Counted from the first letter of the stretch, positions 43,471 through 52,042 are shown. The stretch is DNA of 64,000 nucleotides from an uncultured Oleiphilus sp. (GCA_913020045.1 CAJWBE010000012.1:1-64000); one strand, 5' to 3'. Numbers and translations: made by a program. Notes: a model not told the origin generated them from the letters alone.

Positions 43471-44490
43471 ATGAGCGAGAAACAGTCGTGTGAAAACATG
43501 TCAAAGAACCTTGCTGACTCGCCTTTCCACAAGGGAGAGCAGCGAATCCAGCATCGTCTTGGTGTACGAGATCAAATGGAGCGTGTTGGCCGACACGTTA
43601 TCCGGGATCATATGCCAATGCAGCATCGTAGTTTTTTTGAAAATCTGCCTTATGTTTTTGTTGGGCATGCCGACTCCGGGGGCTGGCCTTGGGCATCTGT
43701 GTTGTTTGGAAAACCCGGCTTTATGCGATCGCCTAGTGAACAGCAGTTGAATATTAACTCAAGCCCTTTAGCCGGAGACCCTTTGGCAAAGAGTTGGCAG
43801 GAAGGGACAAGTTTGGGTCTGCTTGGAATCGAGCTACCCACCAGACGGCGTAATCGATTGTCAGCTGTCGTATCGGTGAGCGAAGATCGTTCACTAATGC
43901 TAGATATCAAACAGTCGTTTGGCAATTGCCCCCAGTATATCCAAACCCGCTCTCTAAGCTGGCTAGACAAGGACAGCCATCCTCAGGCTGAGGTTAAAGA
44001 GCTGAATGGGTTGAGTGCTGAGCATATCCAGTTAATTTCTCAGAGTGATACTTTTTTTGTCGCAAGTTACTTGGCTGAAAAAAATGCCGCTGCCAGTGAA
44101 GGTGCTGACGTTTCTCATCGGGGCGGCAAGCCTGGATTTGTGAGGGTGGACAATGAGACAACTCTGACCATACCGGATTACCTAGGTAATAATTACTTCA
44201 ATACCTTTGGTAATTTTGTCGAGAATGAAAAGGCTGGTTTGCTGTTTTTAGATTTTGAAAACGGGCACATGCTGACCTTAACTGGAAAGGCGAAAATACT
44301 TTGGGAGTCTGACGACCTCGAGTATTTTGAGGGGGCGCAGCGCCTGTGGCGCTTTAATTTGCAAAAGGGATATTTTGTAAAGCATGCGTTGCCGGTTCGT
44401 TGGACTTTGGAGGAGTATTCACCGAATTCGCTCCTGACAGGCACCTGGCAGCAAGCCGAAGCCGCACGCACATTGGCCACGCAAAAATAG
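43471..44490 (+). CDS. Pyridoxamine 5'-phosphate oxidase-like flavin-binding protein
   Basis: The ATG at 43471 (MSEKQSCENMSKNL) is chosen as first ATG after AAAGG; an upstream frame of 15 residues exists. The 339-residue protein has two similar split-barrel halves of the PNPOx-like type: FFENLPYVFVGHADSGGWPW and SVLFGKPGFM, then FFVASYLAEKNA, SHRGGKPGFVRV and GNNYFNTFGNFVENEKAGLL. Such long proteins bind flavin and are often fused or adjacent to ferredoxin-reductase-like modules. It is probably cytoplasmic. The reaction is not known. Confidence 0.82.
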   Translation: MSEKQSCENMSKNLADSPFHKGEQRIQHRLGVRDQMERVGRHVIRDHMPMQHRSFFENLPYVFVGHADSGGWPWASVLFGKPGFMRSPSEQQLNINSSPLAGDPLAKSWQEGTSLGLLGIELPTRRRNRLSAVVSVSEDRSLMLDIKQSFGNCPQYIQTRSLSWLDKDSHPQAEVKELNGLSAEHIQLISQSDTFFVASYLAEKNAAASEGADVSHRGGKPGFVRVDNETTLTIPDYLGNNYFNTFGNFVENEKAGLLFLDFENGHMLTLTGKAKILWESDDLEYFEGAQRLWRFNLQKGYFVKHALPVRWTLEEYSPNSLLTGTWQQAEAARTLATQK

Positions 44491-44697
44491 GACTGGTTGC
44501 CTCTTCTTGTGCGCCGTATGCGATCGGTCACCTTATTTGCGGCCGTAACTGCAGCCGAAGAGCGGGCCTTTTTTGAAGAGCTGAAAAGCGTCCAGCAAAA
44601 ATCGGGTGGTCAATTGCGCACCGTGCGGAAACTGAGTCAGGTTAATGAAACCCTGAAATCCGAAGTGTGACTCTGGATATCTAGGTTTGCCACGAGA

Positions 44698-45360
44698 TTG
44701 AACTGTATGATCAATATGAACTTTAGCCAGCGGCAAGTGATTGATACCGCCGCTATGAATTGGCAGCGCAGCCCAGCTTTGGGTATCTGGCGCAAGCCCT
44801 TAGAGCGAGAAAACAAAGAGTCTGGACACACCACTAGTGTGGTGCGTTACGAGAGCGGTGCCGGATTTCCTGAACACCCGCACCCTATGGGCGAAGAAAT
44901 CTTTGTGCTCGAAGGTGTGTTTTCGGATGAGAGTGGCGATTACGGCCCGGGTAGTTATATACGCAACCCACTCAGCAGTCGCCACCAACCCTTCAGCAAA
45001 GCGGGCTGTACTATATTCGTCAAACTTAACCAGTTTGATGCACGGGACCTAAAGTTCGTGCGATTGGATACCCTCACGCAGCCATGGCAGCCGGGCATTG
45101 GTGGTCTTCAGGTGATGCGCCTGCACAGCTTTGAACATGAACATGTTGCGTTGGTGAAATGGCCGGCAAAGGAGCGGTTTCAAATGCATCGTCATTTTGG
45201 CGGCGAAGAAATATTTGTGTTGTCGGGCGCGTTCCGTGACGAGCATGGTGTCTATCCGGCCGGCACCTGGATCAGAAGCCCGCATGGCAGCACGCATTGC
45301 CCTTTTGTGGAAGAAGAAACCATTATCTGGGTCAAAACTGGGCACCTGACGTTGGATTAA
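44698..45360 (+). CDS. Double-cupin protein, ChrR-like
   Basis: The 220-residue protein (alternative ATGs at 44707 and 44716) holds two cupin domains of the ChrR type. The first carries GAGFPEHPHPMGEEIFVLEG (about 62-81), the second FQMHRHFGGEEIFVLSG; each has the H-x-H and E metal ligands. ChrR anti-sigma factors have such a cupin as C-terminal domain, but the N-terminal zinc-binding anti-sigma part is missing here. It could be a free metal sensor or an anhydride-stress protein. The ECF copies lie 3-5 kb away on both sides, which makes a link tempting but unproven. The gene stands alone between flavoprotein and AraC genes. Confidence 0.85.
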   Translation: MNCMINMNFSQRQVIDTAAMNWQRSPALGIWRKPLERENKESGHTTSVVRYESGAGFPEHPHPMGEEIFVLEGVFSDESGDYGPGSYIRNPLSSRHQPFSKAGCTIFVKLNQFDARDLKFVRLDTLTQPWQPGIGGLQVMRLHSFEHEHVALVKWPAKERFQMHRHFGGEEIFVLSGAFRDEHGVYPAGTWIRSPHGSTHCPFVEEETIIWVKTGHLTLD

Positions 45361-45369
45361 GAAAACTAA

Positions 45370-46335
45370 TTAGTCTGGTCCTGCGCTCTGTTTGCGATAC
45401 GCGCCCGGCGACAGGCCGAAGTGCTGCTTAAAGGCTTTGCTGAAAGCCGCCTCAGAGGAGTAACCAGAATCCAGTGCGATGGCAAGCAGGGTAGAGCGGC
45501 GTTCACGTAGGGTGCGTTTGGCATGTTCAAAACGCCAGCGTTGCAAATAACTTTTGGGGGCTTCTCCAACCAAGCGCGTAAATCGCTCACTAAAGGCACT
45601 GCGTGAAAGGGCTGAGGCTTGCGCTAGCGTATCGACATTGAGTTCGGCTTTGCAATCGGCGTGAATCAGGTTCAGCGCTTTGCCAATTTTGGGGTCGTGC
45701 AGGGCCTGCAAATAGCCGTTTTTATCGGTGTGCGTCTGCATGTGCACACGCAGCAATTGTATGAATAGCACCTCGGTTAGCCGGTCGACAACGACACTCG
45801 CACCTGGGTTTTGTTGGCGTGACTCCACAGACACTACCTGCACTAGTGATCGCAGCCAGCCCAGTTCGGGTGTGTCGGCCGCTTTGATGTGAATAAAGCA
45901 GGGTAGGTCTCGGATAAAGGGGTGGTCCATGGAGGAGTCGTAGGCAAAGGCACCACACATAAGCGTTGCCCAATCGCTTGAGGATTTTTTATCAATGTCA
46001 GAATCATCGGACTCAAGAGGAGCACGGTAAAAAGGGTTGTGACCGCCAAGAATGCCATCGACTACTTCGTTGGCGGACAGGGGGGCTTGATCAAGTCGGC
46101 TGCTGATTTGATGGGCTCCGCCGGTTGGAAAGGCCACTATGTCACCGGTATTCAGTTGAATCGGGGCAGGCAGGGAATCCATCTCCAGCCAACACTGACC
46201 ATCTATCAGCGTGTGGAACACGCCATTACCGTCGGCCGGAATACGCATTGCCCAAGCGGTATTGAAGTCACTGCAAAAATAGGTGCTGGTATGTAATCGA
46301 ATGGTTTGCAGTAGATCTGATAGGGCGTCCATCAA
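45370..46335 (-). CDS. AraC-family transcriptional regulator with cupin sensor
   Basis: The 321-residue protein begins with an AraC-type cupin_6 domain (about 1-190, with DGQCWLEMD and GDIVAFPTGGAHQISS) and ends with the double helix-turn-helix (VDTLAQASALSRSAFSERF and ERRSTLLAIALDSGYSSEAA, then FSKAFKQHFGLSPGAYRK). It is transcribed towards the cupin gene at 44698-45360, with the stops 9 bases apart. It diverges from the glutaredoxin-dehydrogenase run to the right. It probably controls that run. Inducer unknown. Confidence 0.92.
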   Translation of the reverse strand: MMDALSDLLQTIRLHTSTYFCSDFNTAWAMRIPADGNGVFHTLIDGQCWLEMDSLPAPIQLNTGDIVAFPTGGAHQISSRLDQAPLSANEVVDGILGGHNPFYRAPLESDDSDIDKKSSSDWATLMCGAFAYDSSMDHPFIRDLPCFIHIKAADTPELGWLRSLVQVVSVESRQQNPGASVVVDRLTEVLFIQLLRVHMQTHTDKNGYLQALHDPKIGKALNLIHADCKAELNVDTLAQASALSRSAFSERFTRLVGEAPKSYLQRWRFEHAKRTLRERRSTLLAIALDSGYSSEAAFSKAFKQHFGLSPGAYRKQSAGPD

Positions 46336-46438
46336 GATATCCGGTCAAAATGACAAGTATTCAGCTAATAATATCATTTTTTGAATCGTTTTCGCGAGAG
46401 ACAATAGATTTTTAAATGACTTGAACGGAGCACCTGTT

Positions 46439-46723
46439 ATGTCAAATTCTCAAACTTCACCTAGTTATGCTTTGTATCATTACCCCGCGTGTCCTTTCTG
46501 TGCCATGACGCGTTCAGCGATGAAGCATATCGACCTCGACGTGACCGAGCGCAATATTCAGAAGAATGGCGCTCATCGTACCGAACTGATTCGTGGCGGC
46601 GGCAAGGCACAGGTGCCATGTCTAAAAATTGAAGAAAACGGTCATGAGCAATGGCTGTATGAGTCACAGGATATTATCCGCTACCTCAAAAATCAGGCCA
46701 AACCTTCAAAGCAGTCGGCCTAA
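46439..46723 (+). CDS. Glutaredoxin-like protein
   Basis: Starting at 46439 (MSNSQTSPSYALYHYPACPF), with GGAG about nine bases before, gives 94 residues. The active site CPFC lies at about residue 18-21, and the cis-Pro of QVPCLKIEE and the GSH-binding YESQDIIRYL follow. The gene precedes the dehydrogenase gene by 50 bases. It is a cytoplasmic dithiol glutaredoxin that may serve the adjacent reductase. Function inferred from the motif only. Confidence 0.88.
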   Translation: MSNSQTSPSYALYHYPACPFCAMTRSAMKHIDLDVTERNIQKNGAHRTELIRGGGKAQVPCLKIEENGHEQWLYESQDIIRYLKNQAKPSKQSA

Positions 46724-46773
46724 AAAACAGTCTGCAGTCACCGCTAATTTATTCTAAGCAAGAGGAAGTTTTT

Positions 46774-48210
46774 ATGGAAACCCGACACGTAGACATTGCC
46801 ATTATTGGTGCCGGTAGCGCTGGTATGGGGGCTTATCGAGAAGCCCGAAAACTGACTGACAGTATCGCGCTGATTGAAGGTGGGGAGTATGGTACGACCT
46901 GTGCCCGGGTCGGATGTATGCCAAGTAAACTGTTAATTGCCGCTGCTGAATCCGCTCACGCAGCACAAAAAGCTGAAGTATTTGGGGTCAACGTATCAAA
47001 AGTCGAAATAGACGGCAAAGCCGTGATGGAACGCGTGAAAAGCGAGCGCGACCGTTTTGTTGGTTTTGTGGTTGAAGATATCAACGACTTTGATGAAGCA
47101 CACCATGTGCGAGGATATGTAAGCTTCAAGGATGCGCACACACTAATGATCGACAGACATACACAGATTATTGCCAAGCGTATTGTGATTGCGGTCGGAT
47201 CTCGGCCTTATATTCCCGAGGCCCTGTATGGTGCCGGAGAAAGCTTGCTGATTAATGATGATATTTTCGAGCTAGAAGATCTGCCGTATTCGGTAGCGGT
47301 AATGGGTACCGGCGTCATCGGATTAGAATTGGGTCAGGCGCTTTCCCGTTTGGGGGTTAAAGTGAGTATGTTTGCGCGCAGTGATTCTATTGGCGGTATT
47401 GCCGACCCGGCGATCAAAGCATACGCCGCCAGAACCTTTTCTGAAGAATTCGAGCTACACATGAATACCCGCGTGCTCGCAGCGAACAGGGTCGGCAAGG
47501 GTGCGCAAATTGAATACCAGAGCGCCGATGGCGAGACTCATCGTCAAGTGGTGGAATATGTTCTGGCGGCGACCGGGCGCGTATCTAATCTGGATCGCTT
47601 GAACATCGAACAAGCGGGGCTGCAGTTCGATGCGACCGGGGTGCCTGATTACAACCGCCAAACTATGCAGAGTAAGGTGCCGCACATTTTTATTGCTGGC
47701 GATGCCAATAATGAACTCCCGCTCTTGCATGAAGCCTCGGATGAAGGCCGCATTGCCGGGCGCAATGCTGGGCTTTTTCCTGCAGTAGAAGACGGCCTGC
47801 GGCGCGCTCATTTGGGCGTTGTGTTTTCAGACCCGCAAATTGCCAGCATCGGCAAGCGTGCCCATGAGCTCGAAGAGAACAGTTTTGTGGTCGGTGAAGT
47901 TAGTTTTGAAAGCCAGGGTCGCAGCCGCGTCATGGCAAAAAACAAAGGCATACTAAAGGTTTATGCCGAGCTTGATTCCGGCAGACTGTTAGGCGCCGAA
48001 ATGTTTGGGCCAGCAGCCGAGCATATAGGCCATTTACTGTCTTGGGCGATACAGCAACAACTGAGTGTTGCCCGCATATTGGAGATGCCCTTTTACCACC
48101 CGGTGATTGAAGAAGGTTTAAGAACGGCTCTACGGGATGTTGCCCAAAAATTGCAACAGAGCGCTTCAACACATAAAAAACCTCGGGAGGCTCATGCGCA
48201 GCCTGCTTAA
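46774..48210 (+). CDS. Dihydrolipoyl dehydrogenase-like flavoprotein disulfide reductase
   Basis: The 478-residue protein has the FAD-binding GxGxxG (IIGAGSAGMGA, about 10-20), the redox-active pair C43-x4-C48 (GTTCARVGCMPSKLL), the NAD-binding VMGTGVIGLELG, HIFIAGDANNE for FAD, and the dimer-interface active-site His-Glu (FYHPVIEEGL). This is the pyridine nucleotide-disulfide oxidoreductase family. It is not next to 2-oxo acid dehydrogenase genes. It may reduce a special thiol, a metal or a quinone. Its tail overlaps the next small gene. Confidence 0.9.
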   Translation: METRHVDIAIIGAGSAGMGAYREARKLTDSIALIEGGEYGTTCARVGCMPSKLLIAAAESAHAAQKAEVFGVNVSKVEIDGKAVMERVKSERDRFVGFVVEDINDFDEAHHVRGYVSFKDAHTLMIDRHTQIIAKRIVIAVGSRPYIPEALYGAGESLLINDDIFELEDLPYSVAVMGTGVIGLELGQALSRLGVKVSMFARSDSIGGIADPAIKAYAARTFSEEFELHMNTRVLAANRVGKGAQIEYQSADGETHRQVVEYVLAATGRVSNLDRLNIEQAGLQFDATGVPDYNRQTMQSKVPHIFIAGDANNELPLLHEASDEGRIAGRNAGLFPAVEDGLRRAHLGVVFSDPQIASIGKRAHELEENSFVVGEVSFESQGRSRVMAKNKGILKVYAELDSGRLLGAEMFGPAAEHIGHLLSWAIQQQLSVARILEMPFYHPVIEEGLRTALRDVAQKLQQSASTHKKPREAHAQPA

Positions 48211-48394
48211 AATGTACGCTTTCGAAGCTGCGCGAGTCGCGCTGGTGGTGGGCACGGTCTTGTTGCTTATTAACCAGTTCGACGCCTTGTTTGGCAATCA
48301 AGCCATACGTTGGCTCCCCGCGGCGCTGAGCTACTGTGTTCCTTTTAGCGTGTTTTTACTGGGCAAGCGCTCCACCCAAGCGTGTGCGGACTAA
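48194..48394 (+). CDS. NrtS-like small membrane protein
   Basis: Starting with ATG at 48194, after GGGAGG, the 66-residue product overlaps the dehydrogenase gene by 17 bases and has two helices (about 12-28 and 40-58). The helix edges with VGTVLLLINQFDALF and WLPAALSYCVPFSVFLLG resemble the NrtS nitrate/nitrite transporter family. NrtS proteins are very short and act as pairs or oligomers. The overlap makes translational coupling with the dehydrogenase likely. The family call rests on a short protein. Confidence 0.62.
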   Translation: MRSLLKMYAFEAARVALVVGTVLLLINQFDALFGNQAIRWLPAALSYCVPFSVFLLGKRSTQACAD

Positions 48395-48497
48395 ATTGCT
48401 AAATGCTGCCACTCGAACGCTTATTGTGAATGTAGTAATGTGTTCTGCAGGTATTTTGCCTCGGGAATACTCAGTTAGCCAGAAGTGCCCGCAGGAA

Positions 48498-49349
48498 TTA
48501 CGGGTTTAAAAGGCCTTCGATCCAGTTTAGAAATCTGGCTGCACTTCTGGTTTCGAAGCTGTCTTTATTGGGTACGTAATAGCACAAGTCTGATTTGACC
48601 GGCCGGGTTTCAAAGTGTTGTAGAAGGTTCGACTCCAAGAGCCTTTTAGTAAGTGTCGTAGAGCAGAACACAAGCCCATTTTCTGCCATAGCCTGCTGGA
48701 CACCGAAAAGCTCTTGATCAAATTTTTTGAGTTTAATATTGGATTCGTGCAGTCCATTTTCTGCCAACCAGGCCGCGAGTGGAGGGTTAGGCAATGATTT
48801 ATTTTTCCACTCTGTTGTAAAAAGAGTCATGGGTTTATTTGACCAAGACGGCGACGTCATTCCATAAGCACCAAATACATTGAATGACTCAGATCTAATG
48901 ACATCAGAGTCCGCAACGGCTGAGGCATCACCGAATCGAATCGGAATAATATAAGATTGGCTGTCAACCGACTCACCGGTCGATATTTCCAAAGAAATAT
49001 CGGGGTTGGCGTGTTCAAATTCATGCTGGGCAGGGATCAGCACCATAGCGGCTAATGATGATGTCGTCGTCACCCTGACCGCACTGCCCGCATTCATCAC
49101 CTCTTCCAAAGCACTGTCAATGATCCGAAAACCGTCCGTGGTTGACTTGGCTAATCTTTCACCTGTTCCGGTGAGTGATATTCGTCGTCCCAATCGATGA
49201 AACAAATTTACGTTTAAGCGACTTTCCAGGTTGCTAACATGGTGTGAAATGGCTGTTGGCGTCAGCGAAAGTTCTTCTGCGGCCAACTTAAAACTTCCCC
49301 GGCGGGCAGCCGACTCAAAGGCTTTCAGCGCCTGTAACGATACCTGCAA
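48498..49349 (-). CDS. LysR-family regulator (GcvA-like), TTG start
   Basis: The 283-residue protein has the LysR winged helix (GSFKLAAEELSLTPTAISHH, about 18-37) and an effector domain. The start is TTG at 49349, with GGAG and an A-rich spacer, and the decayed copy at 52182 keeps the same start, so TTG is genuine. It was divergent from an azoreductase gene, of which only the first 50 codons remain at 49489. The intact azoreductase, with its own LysR pseudogene, lies at 51338-52042. This LysR probably controls that gene from a distance. Confidence 0.9.
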   Translation of the reverse strand: MQVSLQALKAFESAARRGSFKLAAEELSLTPTAISHHVSNLESRLNVNLFHRLGRRISLTGTGERLAKSTTDGFRIIDSALEEVMNAGSAVRVTTTSSLAAMVLIPAQHEFEHANPDISLEISTGESVDSQSYIIPIRFGDASAVADSDVIRSESFNVFGAYGMTSPSWSNKPMTLFTTEWKNKSLPNPPLAAWLAENGLHESNIKLKKFDQELFGVQQAMAENGLVFCSTTLTKRLLESNLLQHFETRPVKSDLCYYVPNKDSFETRSAARFLNWIEGLLNP

Positions 49350-49488
49350 ACTTTATCTCCAATTAAACAACTAACTCATCGATAGTATAGGTGATTTAAA
49401 TTCATCTGTAAGTGCAAATTTTACGTTTGTACTCATCTGTGCCGGCTCACAAAATAGTGCCTGCTGTTCATCAGTGAAGGCAATGAAT

Positions 49489-49719
49489 ATGAGCACATTA
49501 TTACACGTTAATAGAAGCGTTAGCGCCGCGAGCACCCCGAATCTGGAGCGCGATTCCATGTCGAATAATAGCGCTCTACGATTGATAGAACCATGGAAAC
49601 GGAATCGGCCAAAAGATGAGTATATTTATCGTGAGGTCTCTCTGGTTCTGGTTGCATGTGTGTATCACTGACTGCTCGGCACTGCCCAATACCCCTTGTC
49701 ACAACCAAAACCGTTTTGA
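49489..49719 (+). pseudogene. Chimera of azoreductase N-terminus and HPP C-terminus
   Basis: From ATG at 49489 the frame reads MSTLLHVNRSVSAASTPN and continues to DEYIYREV, matching the first 50 residues of the azoreductase at 51338-52042 (MSTILHIDSSVRDVTNPN... DEYIYRDV). At about 49635 it turns abruptly into SLVLVACVYH, matching SLVLIACLYH near the end of the HPP protein (41038). A TGA follows where HPP has Arg. Beyond it, out of use, the HPP tail LLGTAQYPLSQPKPF goes on to 49719. The join removed the azoreductase 3' part and the HPP 5' part. No functional product is expected. Confidence 0.85.
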
Positions 49720-49737
49720 TCCCTCAGGAGAGTCATT

Positions 49738-50427
49738 ATGTCAGTTGCCATAACAAATCGTTTTAACAATAATATCGTCGCAGTCGGCAATCTTGCCCGG
49801 AAAGAAAAAGTACTGGGTTTTGTTGATGTACCAAAAGTACCGCCAGGCCGCAACAAGACCCAAAAAGACGTCGATGCGGTTTTGGTAACGCGGACACTGG
49901 AGGGTGATACGCAGGCATTTGACATGCTGGTAATCAAGTATCAGGGCCGTATCGCGCGCCTGGTGTCAGTCTATATTCAGGACTTTGATGCGGCCCGAGA
50001 TGTCGTTCAGGAAACCTTTATTCGGGCATACAAAGCCTTAAACAATTATCGCCGCGAAAGCCAGTTCTATACCTGGCTGTATCGAATCGCGGTGAATACT
50101 TCCTATAACTTCCTGAAGTCAAACAAAAGCTGGTCAACCCGAATGGAGTCTATTGAGGGGAATCTTCAGGCGGAACAAGCGGAGTCTCTGTTTAAAAGCC
50201 CCGAGCAATCTTATCAGAACGATGATTTGAGACGAGGCATTCAGAGAGCTGTTTCACTATTGCCATTGGAACTCCGAAGCGTACTATTACTGCGGGAAGT
50301 GGAGGGTATGAGCTACGAGCAGATTGCCGAGGTCGTTGGATGTGAGTTGGGTACGGTGAAATCACGTATTTCAAGGGCTCGGGACAAGGTAGTGCAAAAG
50401 ACAAAACATTTGCATGCGTCGATGTGA
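49738..50427 (+). CDS. RpoE-like ECF sigma factor, copy B
   Basis: The 229-residue protein is a close paralogue of the ECF factor at 41062-41775: the same core (FDMLVIKYQGRIARLVSVYI, YTWLYRIAVNTSYNFLKSNK, CELGTVKSRISRARDKVVQK), with a divergent N-terminal extension. Regions 2 and 4 are complete, so it may be active. It follows the chimera and is followed by the palindrome at 50431 and a TetR stub, so the ancestral HPP-ECF-TetR order is kept but only ECF is intact. CTCAGGAGAG precedes the ATG. Confidence 0.92.
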   Translation: MSVAITNRFNNNIVAVGNLARKEKVLGFVDVPKVPPGRNKTQKDVDAVLVTRTLEGDTQAFDMLVIKYQGRIARLVSVYIQDFDAARDVVQETFIRAYKALNNYRRESQFYTWLYRIAVNTSYNFLKSNKSWSTRMESIEGNLQAEQAESLFKSPEQSYQNDDLRRGIQRAVSLLPLELRSVLLLREVEGMSYEQIAEVVGCELGTVKSRISRARDKVVQKTKHLHASM

Positions 50428-50430
50428 AAA

Positions 50431-50446
50431 TGAACAGTTCTGTTCA
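50431..50446 (+). promoter_or_regulatory. TetR-type palindrome, site 3
   Basis: TGAACAGTTCTGTTCA lies directly after the second ECF gene and 67 bases before the TetR stub. It is identical in sequence to site 2 and in a matching position, so it was probably the operator of the lost second tetR. Confidence 0.75.
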
Positions 50447-50512
50447 ATATTTCTGGGAGGTATGCGAAGCGTAAAAGCACAGCGCCTGTCGTGTTTTTGT
50501 TTGGAGTCAACG

Positions 50513-50650
50513 ATGGCGGGCTCGCGCAAAGAGCATCTGTTGCAAAAAATCAAATATACTCTTTGTTATAAAGTTTTGGCGGCGTATTTTTGTCGATGCT
50601 TTTAACGAAAGGGAGAACTGATTCGATCTCTTCATGCGATGTTAAAACAA
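50513..50650 (+). pseudogene. TetR stub, second copy of the module
   Basis: MAGSRKEHLL at 50513 equals the first ten residues of the TetR at 41871. The frame then runs into unrelated codons and a stop. Further on, KGELIRSLHAM (around 50608-50640, shifted) resembles NKDELIRAVLEM of the intact protein. The middle of the HTH region is deleted. Between 50651 and 50865 I see no gene; that part is probably decayed sequence. Confidence 0.8.
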
Positions 50651-50865
50651 ATCCAAGAACAGAGTCTTTTTTGCCTGCGTCCAAACAGCCTCATAGAAAA
50701 ATGCGGGGTTGCCTGCGTGCGGATATTGGCTTTGCTAACCCAAGATAGGAGGTCAGCACTTTTCGTGGGAAGTCATTATGTCTATGCAGTGATGCTCTTA
50801 AAAGCGCTCATCGTAAAATGGCGCTTACTAAATTGGAAATTAATGAAAGATTGAAGCTACTGGCC

Positions 50866-51345
50866 TTAATTACTCAAATTGATTTTGGCTAACTGGAAAG
50901 GGAGTAATTTCCTATCATTATCTAGCGTCACAACCTCGTGCTCATGAAATAGGTCGGTATTGAAGTACTTGTAAGTCCATAGATAATCGAACCCGTGTTT
51001 TGCCGCCTCATATCTATCCGACACGATAAAAACTTTCTTAATCTTCGCCATACGAATTGCCATATAACAGAGAGCGCAAGGCTCTCCTGAAGCAATTAAT
51101 GTCGTTCCTTTTAAAGAAGAGTTTTTTTCATTCCGAGAAGCCTCTCTTATCGCCTGGATTTCAGCGTGGGCGGTACAATCCAGGTGTGTGGCGACTTGAT
51201 TTACTCCTTTGCCAATAATCTCTCCATCCTTATTAAGGATAATGGCAGCAAACGGCAAGCCACCTGCCTTGACATTACTAACAGCCAAATCAATGACGTT
51301 GTCTCCCCACTTTATGAGAAGTTTTTCATTAATTTGCTCACACAT
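50866..51345 (-). CDS. Nucleoside/guanine deaminase-like zinc enzyme
   Basis: Starting at 51345 (MCEQINEKLLIKWGDNVIDL), with GAGG six bases upstream, the product has 159 residues and overlaps the azoreductase stop by 8 bases. The zinc site is intact: CTAHAEIQAIREA (HAE, about 68-70) and GEPCALCYMAI (PCxxC, about 99-103). This is the cytidine/deoxycytidylate-deaminase fold, subgroup of guanine deaminase and tRNA-adenosine deaminase (TadA). The C-terminus without the TadA tail favours guanine deaminase-like. The azoreductase gene probably shares its transcript. The exact base is uncertain. Confidence 0.87.
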   Translation of the reverse strand: MCEQINEKLLIKWGDNVIDLAVSNVKAGGLPFAAIILNKDGEIIGKGVNQVATHLDCTAHAEIQAIREASRNEKNSSLKGTTLIASGEPCALCYMAIRMAKIKKVFIVSDRYEAAKHGFDYLWTYKYFNTDLFHEHEVVTLDNDRKLLPFQLAKINLSN

Positions 51346-52042
51346 TATCGACCTCATTAGTTGATGATGGAGCTCGGGTTGAACCACTGAGTTCTGATGC
51401 AAGACTTTCGGCTCGATCTTTTGCATTAGCCAATGACAAGCGGTGTCTCTCGTCACCAAATTCTTGATATTCAGAAGTGATCTCATACATTGTGTCTACC
51501 CCTAAATATTTACTCAGTGTTCTTAGGTGCGGAATCAGGTGGCCAGAGTCTTCTCTGATTCCACCTTTCTCAAAACCAAACTCTCCGCTGGAGGTCGCTA
51601 TGATCAATGTCTTACCAGAGAGGAGGGGCTGCAAGGGGAAGTCCCCTCGTGAGAGGTCGAAATCAAAGGTTTTGTTTATGCGTACAATTTGATCAAACCA
51701 TGCTTTTAGCTGCGCTGGCATACCGTAGTTATACATGGGTGAAGAAATCAAAATAATATTGGCTGCTGCCACCTCTGCGATCAATTCATCAGATAATGCC
51801 AGTCTCTTTATCTGATCTGGGGTCCTGTTTTCCTCAGGCGTAAATACGGCACTAATCCAATCCTGTGTAATGAAATCAGGTGGGTTTACGCCAACATCAC
51901 GATAGATATATTCATCTTTAAGTCGGTTATTTTTCCATGTATTAATGAATTGGAGCGCAATGTTTTTCGAGATGGAATTGTGATCGGGGTTTGGGTTGGT
52001 TACGTCTCTAACGCTTGAATCTATGTGTAATATTGTGCTCAT
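51338..52042 (-). CDS. FMN-dependent NADH azoreductase (AzoR-like)
   Basis: The start is the ATG at 52042 (MSTILHIDSSVRDVTNPN). The 234-residue protein has the flavodoxin fold of AzoR: HIDSSVRDVTNPN at the FMN phosphate site, ILISSPMYNYGMPAQLKAWF (about 99-118) and LIIATSSGEFGFEKGG. Azoreductases reduce azo dyes and quinones with NADH. The N-terminal half is duplicated in the chimera at 49489. It is divergent from a LysR pseudogene (52182), and the shared upstream sequence GGCTCACAAAATAG is found in both copies. It is the intact enzyme of the pair. Confidence 0.9.
   Translation of the reverse strand: MSTILHIDSSVRDVTNPNPDHNSISKNIALQFINTWKNNRLKDEYIYRDVGVNPPDFITQDWISAVFTPEENRTPDQIKRLALSDELIAEVAAANIILISSPMYNYGMPAQLKAWFDQIVRINKTFDFDLSRGDFPLQPLLSGKTLIIATSSGEFGFEKGGIREDSGHLIPHLRTLSKYLGVDTMYEITSEYQEFGDERHRLSLANAKDRAESLASELSGSTRAPSSTNEVDNV

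Noticed and set aside
44518..44670. Short 50-codon frame after the flavin-binding protein gene
   Set aside because: No ribosome site and no recognisable family; may be a remnant, but support is too weak.
50639..50854. 71-codon frame after the TetR stub
   Set aside because: Only its beginning resembles TetR (shifted), the rest has no match I can see; taken as decayed sequence.
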